From: Roseibacillus persicicus
GTDB taxonomy: Bacteria; Verrucomicrobiota; Verrucomicrobiia; Verrucomicrobiales; Akkermansiaceae
Assembly (NCBI RefSeq): GCF_014651675.1
Contig: NZ_BMXI01000007.1
Span: 62,001 to 126,000 of the forward strand
Reading direction: 5' to 3'
Length of the DNA: 64,000 nt
Shown in pieces: positions 58,804 through 64,000 of the stretch. Numbering within the stretch: position 1 is the stretch's first letter; each line of letters begins with the position of its first letter. Under the pieces are notes generated by a model. That model had not been told where the DNA came from, searched no databases, and was given only the letters and a program-made list of their open reading frames with translations. Position numbers and translations under genes: made by a program.

Positions 58804-61242
58804 ATGTCCGATTTCAACAAGCAGCCGACCCTATTCGAAGTATTTGGGCGCACTACAACCCCCACGGTTCCAGAGATTAATGAGGAGGCGCTCGATACTC
58901 TGACCAATGTTCTCACCTCCTCGGGAGATGATTTGGGAAAGGTTGTTCTGTTGCGGTCGCCGCGTGCAGGATATGGCAAAACCCTTCTTTTGCAGTCTGT
59001 TAGCAACCGCCTCAATGAGACCTTTCGCTTTCTGGCGGTGGAACCCAGTGGGGGTGGACGAATTGATGGCGAGGTGGTTCTCGAAAGTGTGTTGCGACAG
59101 CTGTCTGAGGTTCTGCCAGCTTCCGGCGGTTTGACCGAATTCGATCTCTTCGCTCGCAAGCTACTGGCGATTGGATTGAAGCCACTGCTCATCAGCGGGG
59201 AAATTCCCAGTCATGATCGCGAAGGTGCACTCTTTGCGATTGAGAATCGTCCCATTGAGACTTTCGATTTTCATCACCAACAAGCAGCTACAGCCCATTG
59301 GACTCAGGCCAACTTTGAGGTTCTTGGTCCGCGCTTGGCCTCAGAGCTCAGTGAGATTTCACGCTGCACTCTACGTGGGTGCGCCTATTGGGTGGATTTG
59401 CTGTTTCGCTATGCCACCACTCCACCGGAAAAGGTCGAACGAACCCGACTGCTTACCGAAGCTGTATTTGGCGACCTACCAGGGCAGGGGAGTAGTGGCG
59501 CTGAAGAGCGGTTGCAGAGTTTGTTTGCGCTGTTGGGTCTGGTTGAGCCTGTTGTTTTGGTCTTTGACGAAACGGAAGGTTTGTCCAATCAGCCGGAGGC
59601 AGGGCTTCGCGTGGCAGCCTTTATCGTTCAACTTCGTCAAGCGTGTCCGAGTCTGACAGTGATTCTCAGTGTCAACGAAGACGTTTGGGAGACCGGATTG
59701 AAGCCTCTCATGCCTGGCGGTCTGGAAGACCGGTTGACGGAATACGAAGTGTCATTGAGCGCTCTGAAACGGAGTGAGGCTGACACTCTCCTGGAGAGCC
59801 GGTTCGGGAGGGAAGCATCTTTGGTCCGCGAAGCAATGTCTTGGCCTGAGCCTCTCTCGGCCCGTGGGGTTCTCCGGGAAGCGGCCCTTGCCGTCCGCAA
59901 ACTTTCTCAAGAAGCAGCTTTCGTTGAAGATGAAGAACCGCCCTCGGAGCCTGTGAGCCGGGGAGTGATGCCACCCCCTTTGGATAGTGTTCTTTCTCCA
60001 GAAGTTGAGCAAAGACTTGAACCAAGCACCGCCTTTGAGGCCGAGGCAATTCCGTCCGGAGAGGCTTCTCCTCGCTCGAAGGACGAGGATTCAATTCCAG
60101 TTGAACCTTCTGGAGAGCCGACTTTCGCAGATCCATTCCGTGAAGTAGCGCAAGAAGAGCAAAGCTCTCCTGTTGAGCAACCGGCGCTCGTAGAAGAACA
60201 AGTTGCTGAACCCGAAAGATCACCGTTCGAAATTGTGCCTGAGGGCACGACTTCGAGCAATGAACCTGCAGAAAATATCGCTGCTCCTGAAGTTGCCCCC
60301 GAAGATCCTTTCGCAGATGCTGGAAATTCTGATTTTGCCTCCAGCCCCAAGGTGAATCCGGGCGAGTGGTCGGCCGAAACTGCGATGAAGCAGTTTGCTG
60401 CCGCTCAGCCAGAGGCTCGTCCTTCCCAAGAATCTGCAGAAGCTTCCGGCAGGCCTTCAGAAGTCGAAACGAAAAGTCCGTTCGATTTGGTTGAACCTGA
60501 GGTTGAGTCCTCTCCCGCGCCTGCGGAGCCGAGAGCCGCTTCAGTTGAGCCGAGTCCTTTCCAAGTGCTCAAGGAGGAAAAGGAACGTGCCGAAGCGGAA
60601 GTTCGCGAGCAAATGTCGTTCCCGGCAAATAGCGCTGGGAGTTCGACGGGGGAAGCATCTTCTCCGTTTTCCGTTAGTCAGCCCGCGGTACCAGCTCAAC
60701 CGCCTGTCGAGGCTTCGCCTCCCGCTGCCTCCTCCCAATCTGATCACCCCGGCAACAATTCACCTTTCAGCATCAACAAGTCCTATTCGTCCGAACCATC
60801 TGTGAAAATGACGGAGGAGGAGGAAAGGATGCCGACAACAAGCGCTGCTAGCGTGGAGTCGCCCTTCGCAGCTGTTCGGGAAGAGCGCGCGGTTGAGAAG
60901 ACTGCTGACTCTGTGAACTCTCAGGCTTTGTCTCCAACACTTCCGGATCGCGAAGAGCCGGCTCCGCAGCCTCATTCGGTTCCACCCCAGCTGCCAGCCG
61001 AGGAGAGACCCTCATTTGAAGAAACATCTCAACCAGCTCCAGTCTCGGAGTCGTCGTCTCCTGCGTCAGCAGATCCGGCTAGAGAATCAGCCTTCGCCGC
61101 AACGTCACCCTTTGCAGCAGCTCCTACTTCAGCCAAGGATGTCCAAGCTCCTGCCGAGAGCGCAAGCTCGGGGCAAGATACCTCCGAAGTTGAAGAGCTG
61201 TTGAGCCAATTCAAAAAGCGATTTGGGCAGCCAGGCTCATAA
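58804..61242 (+). CDS. AAA-type ATPase with disordered [S/D]PF-repeat tail
   Basis: About 812 residues from ATG at 58804; the frame is open from 58699 without a conserved look. The N-terminal about 370 residues hold an AAA/STAND-like ATPase: degenerate P-loop RSPRAGYGKT (51-60, Pro in place of Gly at the first position) and Walker B VLVFDETEG with Asp255-Glu256. The C-terminal half is low-complexity Pro/Ser/Glu and almost certainly disordered. It carries nine copies of a short motif, [S/D]-P-F followed by mostly hydrophobic residues, starting at residues 443, 473, 501, 558, 584, 620, 653, 686 and 768. A short predicted helix (EVEELLSQFKKRFG) closes the protein. No family is recognised. It follows the AsmA-like gene, so a role with the secretin is possible. 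Confidence 0.8.
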   Translation: MSDFNKQPTLFEVFGRTTTPTVPEINEEALDTLTNVLTSSGDDLGKVVLLRSPRAGYGKTLLLQSVSNRLNETFRFLAVEPSGGGRIDGEVVLESVLRQLSEVLPASGGLTEFDLFARKLLAIGLKPLLISGEIPSHDREGALFAIENRPIETFDFHHQQAATAHWTQANFEVLGPRLASELSEISRCTLRGCAYWVDLLFRYATTPPEKVERTRLLTEAVFGDLPGQGSSGAEERLQSLFALLGLVEPVVLVFDETEGLSNQPEAGLRVAAFIVQLRQACPSLTVILSVNEDVWETGLKPLMPGGLEDRLTEYEVSLSALKRSEADTLLESRFGREASLVREAMSWPEPLSARGVLREAALAVRKLSQEAAFVEDEEPPSEPVSRGVMPPPLDSVLSPEVEQRLEPSTAFEAEAIPSGEASPRSKDEDSIPVEPSGEPTFADPFREVAQEEQSSPVEQPALVEEQVAEPERSPFEIVPEGTTSSNEPAENIAAPEVAPEDPFADAGNSDFASSPKVNPGEWSAETAMKQFAAAQPEARPSQESAEASGRPSEVETKSPFDLVEPEVESSPAPAEPRAASVEPSPFQVLKEEKERAEAEVREQMSFPANSAGSSTGEASSPFSVSQPAVPAQPPVEASPPAASSQSDHPGNNSPFSINKSYSSEPSVKMTEEEERMPTTSAASVESPFAAVREERAVEKTADSVNSQALSPTLPDREEPAPQPHSVPPQLPAEERPSFEETSQPAPVSESSSPASADPARESAFAATSPFAAAPTSAKDVQAPAESASSGQDTSEVEELLSQFKKRFGQPGS

Positions 61243-61309
61243 ATTCGGCTGCTAATTTTCTTCCAAGATGGGCTTCCTGCTATCAAACTCGGACCCTGCT
61301 TAAGCAACC

Positions 61310-61384
61310 GTCCCCGTAGTTCAACGGATAGAACACGGGTTTCCTAAACCTGAGATCCAAGTTCGATTCTTGGCGGGGACGCCA
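61310..61384 (+). tRNA. tRNA-Arg (anticodon CCT)
   Basis: Acceptor arms GTCCCCG (61310-61316) and CGGGGAC (61374-61380) pair fully. The D arm, anticodon loop TTCCTAA with anticodon CCT (reads AGG) and T arm CCAAG/CTTGG with loop TTCGATT are all visible. CCA is encoded at 61382-61384. Confidence 0.97.
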
Positions 61385-61641
61385 GCAGTTTTTTGGTTGG
61401 TTTCGTTTTGTTAGCAAGGTGGAGCTGGCTTTTCTGCACACGTTTTTTCAGATGGCTTCGAGTCCAGGGGAGTAGCTTGCTGAAAATTTTGGTCATTGTG
61501 AGCTCTGATTTTCTACTTGGAACAAGGATTGTGAGCGGTGGGACAAAGAAACCTGAAAAAGTTATCAAAATGGTCTTGCACCGAACCGGAACTGAGTTAA
61601 CTTCCGCCTCCGGCGACGAGAGAAACCGGAACCAACAAAAT
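61385..61641. other. Gap between the two tRNA genes
   Basis: No supported gene. A long frame through here runs into the initiator tRNA and is not believed. Confidence 0.5.
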
Positions 61642-61718
<77 letters not shown>

Positions 61719-61722
61719 ACTG

Positions 61723-61764
61723 AAGGCCCTTAAGTTTAAAAGCTTAAGGGCCTTCTCCTTTTTA
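61723..61764 (+). terminator. Intrinsic terminator after the initiator tRNA
   Basis: A 12-bp stem (61723-61734 with 61743-61754) with an A/T-rich loop is followed by a pyrimidine run ending in five T residues. Confidence 0.9.
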
Positions 61765-62118
61765 TGAGGAAGGGTGGGCATCGGGTGGCGGATCAGGCCG
61801 AGCCAGCAAAGGTAGGGGAGAGTATCCGAGTTTGAGTATCTATTTTCCGCTCAGCTATTCGCCAGTTTCACTGGCTTTTGCTGGAGCTCATCGACCGGAG
61901 AGATGAATTGGTGTCGTGCCGACTCGGTGGGAAGCATTTGTGGGCAGCTTGACCACGGCCTGGAGGTGATACTCGGGTTCTTGGCGGTTTTAGACCTATC
62001 AATTGCTTGCAGCTCTTGACTCTTCGAAGGGGTAGGTTTTTCTAACAGACTATTGAGAGGTGCTCCAGAAGGAGGTGTCATCGGAAAGCAAGCCCCAAGT
62101 GGGAGTCTCTACCTGAAA
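61765..62118. other. Non-coding gap
   Basis: No supported gene, RNA or repeat was found in this stretch between the tRNA terminator and the leftward PEP-CTERM unit. Confidence 0.5.
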
Positions 62119-62148
62119 AAGCCGCAACCTGATGAGAGGCTGCGGCTT
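62119..62148 (-). terminator. Intrinsic terminator of the right-end PEP-CTERM gene
   Basis: AAGCCGCA (62119-62126) pairs with TGCGGCTT (62141-62148), with inner CCT/AGG pairing. On the minus strand five T residues follow. It lies 35 bases past the stop at 62184. Confidence 0.85.
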
Positions 62149-62183
62149 GAGAGGATTGGTGCCAAGTCTGTTAGCCTCTTAGT

Positions 62184-63233
62184 TTAATCTCTGTGACGGC
62201 GGAGGCCGAGGCCAATGAGAGCGAGGCCACCAAGAAGAGCGGCGGAAGGTTCGGGAATGGAGGTGAGTTGAACTTGCAGGTTGTTTCCTGAAATTTGGCT
62301 CATCCAGCCCGCATTGACTGCATCAACGCTCAGGGTTGGGGCGCCGGTTACGGTGCCTTCCCAAGTCATCACTGTGTGCCAGATGTCGGGAGTGGCTCCG
62401 CCGAGATCGTAAGGATCCAAGATTGAACCTGCGGCAAATGTCGCATTGCCTTGCAAGCCGGCCCCGTCGTCATCGACGTCGTCGATCAGAATCGTAGTCA
62501 TGCCTCCGGCATCAATTCCGGTGCGGAGAACTCCGCCGCTAGCTTGCTCCCAATTGCCATCCAGGCTGGCTGAGGAGCCGATTCCGATCGTGATTGGCGC
62601 GCTGCCGGCGACATGAAAAGTGCCGCCACCGAAGATCTCGACGTCATTGCGGTTGATGAAAGAGCCCGCCGTGATGTTGATCGTTCCGGTGCCAGAAAAC
62701 CCGAGCTCGAGGCCGCCTCTTCCCAGAATCAGGTCGCCACCATTGACGTTGATGGTCCCGCTGGAATCGGCGGCACTACCCACCACAATTCGCCCTGCCT
62801 CAAGGTTTGTGGTGCCACTCACAATATTAAGTATACTGTGCTTGTTAGCCCGCGTGCCGACATTCGCGCTGCTGCTGTTGGTCGCTCGGATGGTGTTGCC
62901 TACACCTTGGTCCAGAGTGAGAGTGTGGGTGCCGCTATCAGCACCTGCGTTGCTTTCACCCATCAGCAGGCGTGCAAGACGATACTCGGTTGAACTATGC
63001 AATAGGTTGTTGGAGTCCAAATAACTCCAAGTCCCCGCATTCAAGGTGACATCGGAATCTCCCACTATGAGGATGTTGGAAGCGTTGCTTGCTGGAACGC
63101 TATCGCCGAGCCAGTTGTCGGGATCTTCCCAAGAGGTGCCGTCTCCATCGCCAGTGAATGTGTCCGCGTGGGCCGCCATACTGGTGAGGAGAACCCCCGC
63201 GAAGGTTGCGGTTTTTCTATATTTGTATTTCAT
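62184..63233 (-). CDS. PEP-CTERM beta-strand repeat surface protein (third locus)
   Basis: A 349-residue exported protein with a signal peptide (MKYKYRKTATFAGVLLTSMA ending HA). The body carries short beta repeats like a small pseudo-autotransporter (VTLNAG, LTLDQGVGNTI, TINVNGGDLILGRGGLELG, GTINITAG, GTFHVAGSAPI). The end is IPEPSAALLGGLALIGLGLR followed by RHRD, a PEP-CTERM tail. It is directly downstream (29 bases) of another large beta-strand repeat protein on the same strand, again a small tagged protein beside a large untagged one, though here the order is reversed and no shared globular domain is visible in the part seen. Confidence 0.9.
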   Translation of the reverse strand: MKYKYRKTATFAGVLLTSMAAHADTFTGDGDGTSWEDPDNWLGDSVPASNASNILIVGDSDVTLNAGTWSYLDSNNLLHSSTEYRLARLLMGESNAGADSGTHTLTLDQGVGNTIRATNSSSANVGTRANKHSILNIVSGTTNLEAGRIVVGSAADSSGTINVNGGDLILGRGGLELGFSGTGTINITAGSFINRNDVEIFGGGTFHVAGSAPITIGIGSSASLDGNWEQASGGVLRTGIDAGGMTTILIDDVDDDGAGLQGNATFAAGSILDPYDLGGATPDIWHTVMTWEGTVTGAPTLSVDAVNAGWMSQISGNNLQVQLTSIPEPSAALLGGLALIGLGLRRHRD

Positions 63234-63262
63234 CTTATCTTTTTAGGTTATTGGGTAGAATG

Positions 63263-64000
63263 TTAATTTGTCGTCAAACTAGCTTGAACGCGGACGAAGA
63301 GTTTCTCCTCGGTCGGCAAGGTCGAGAGGGTGACGTCGACCGTTTGGTTGCCATTTCCATCTGTCACCCCTGCGGTCTGAGTTGCACCTGCATCCAAGGT
63401 CCAGTCGTCTGCTTCCAGCGTCGTGGAGGTGTAGACGGAGTAGGAGAGCTCTGTGCCCAGGGCGGGGTCGCGGCGGGTATAGCTGAAAGTGCCGCTGGAT
63501 CTATCGAGAACCATCTTGATGGGGTTCAGTGAACTTGCGTTGTTTGGCTCAAGTCCAAAAGCATACTCCTCAAAGTTGGAGAGACCATCGTTGTCGTCAT
63601 CGTCGCTTGCTTCGCCTGTTAGGCCAAATCCGACCGCCCAAGTATCGTAGTCGCCTCCATCAACGGGGTCAGAGGTGACAATGAGATGTCCTGTTCCTGA
63701 GAAGTGGGTGTCGTCCTGATTGGCCGCACCCGAGGAGGTGCTACCGTAGGTTCCGGCTGCCACTTGCACCCCATCGATGAAGAGCTTGTCGACGGTATCA
63801 CCCACTCCATGAGTGAGTTCAAGGTTGGCCGCGTTTGCAGATAGAGTGTTGTCGATGATGACGCTGGATGAATCCGCGAGAAAGGGGGTCGCAAGACTCA
63901 AGGTTCCATCATGAATGGTCGTGTTTCCGGTATAGGTGTTTGCTCCGGTCAGCACTTGGACGGTCGCTCCCGTGGAGGCTGCATCACCCAGTTGGAGGTT
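63263..64000 (-). CDS. Autotransporter-type beta-strand repeat protein, C-terminal fragment
   Basis: The C-terminal 245 residues of a large exported protein whose start lies beyond the right edge; the frame stays open to 64000. The visible start, NLQLGDAASTGATVQVLTG then ANTYTGNTTIHDGTLSL, is a textbook autotransporter-associated repeat unit. A low-complexity Asp linker (EASDDDDNDGLSNFEEYAFG, a calcium-binding-like thrombospondin-type-3 or dockerin-like phrase) and a C-terminal beta module (LSYSVYTSTTLEADDWTL ... LFVRVQASL) end it, similar to the ends of the esterase-like protein at 6128. No PEP-CTERM tail. Confidence 0.85.
   Translation of the reverse strand, partial: NLQLGDAASTGATVQVLTGANTYTGNTTIHDGTLSLATPFLADSSSVIIDNTLSANAANLELTHGVGDTVDKLFIDGVQVAAGTYGSTSSGAANQDDTHFSGTGHLIVTSDPVDGGDYDTWAVGFGLTGEASDDDDNDGLSNFEEYAFGLEPNNASSLNPIKMVLDRSSGTFSYTRRDPALGTELSYSVYTSTTLEADDWTLDAGATQTAGVTDGNGNQTVDVTLSTLPTEEKLFVRVQASLTTN

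Noticed and set aside
61851-62081. 76-codon frame on the minus strand
   Set aside because: No export signal, motif or start context in a gap flanked by terminators.

Overview
The window reads as chromosomal DNA from a member of Verrucomicrobiota, most likely a free-living, polysaccharide-degrading relative of the Verrucomicrobiales. This is inferred from content, not from a database match. The evidence is several PEP-CTERM-tagged surface proteins, autotransporter-type beta-strand repeat proteins, a DUF1549/DUF1501 pair of the planctomycete/verrucomicrobial kind, a prepilin-like giant protein resembling Verru_Chthon cassette protein A, and a secretin resembling Akkermansia Amuc_1098. Most starts have weak or no Shine-Dalgarno sequence, so several were chosen by signal peptide and family length.

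Layout. 1-4.7 kb: the 3' end of rpoB, then rpoC and a strong terminator. 4.7-6.1 kb: a secreted protein of unknown function. 6.1-26.4 kb: an accessory surface-protein region made of two similarly built blocks. Each block has a leftward set of large secreted proteins headed by a short PEP-CTERM protein, and a divergent, rightward GntR/LacI-like regulator. Block A has a SGNH sialate-esterase-like protein, a LamG protein and a PEP-CTERM protein, facing a regulator and a beta-helix protein. Block B has a beta-strand repeat protein and a PEP-CTERM protein, facing a regulator, the prepilin-like giant and its small partner. In both blocks the short PEP-CTERM protein shares its whole ectodomain with the N-terminus of the large protein.

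26.4-34.1 kb: D-lactate dehydrogenase, a thioredoxin-fold protein, a GH20 hexosaminidase, a trehalase-like glycosidase and a branched-chain aminotransferase. 34.2-38.4 kb: an overlapping mcsA-mcsB-clpC protein quality-control operon with no ctsR. 38.6-45.1 kb: an alanine/sodium symporter with an SH3-like insert, a UvrD/PcrA helicase, AsnRS and an Old Yellow Enzyme. 45.1-49.9 kb: a small unknown protein, a Tat-exported TIM-barrel isomerase and the DUF1549-DUF1501 pair. 49.9-52.3 kb: a leftward unit of a coiled-coil secreted protein, hisB and hisH. 52.4-54.4 kb: topoisomerase IV subunit A.

54.4-61.2 kb: a possible small basic protein, a strong RNA hairpin, then a secretin, a membrane-anchored AsmA-like protein and an AAA-type ATPase. 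The ATPase has a long disordered tail carrying nine [S/D]PF motifs. This cluster is the best candidate for an undescribed system: an orphan secretin encoded with an ATPase/scaffold protein and without the usual pilus or type II genes. 61.3-61.8 kb: tRNA-Arg(CCT) and an initiator tRNA with a variant anticodon stem, followed by a terminator. 62.2-64.0 kb: a third PEP-CTERM protein and the C-terminal end of another beta-strand repeat protein, which runs off the right edge. No CRISPR array, insertion sequence, phage gene or rRNA was seen.
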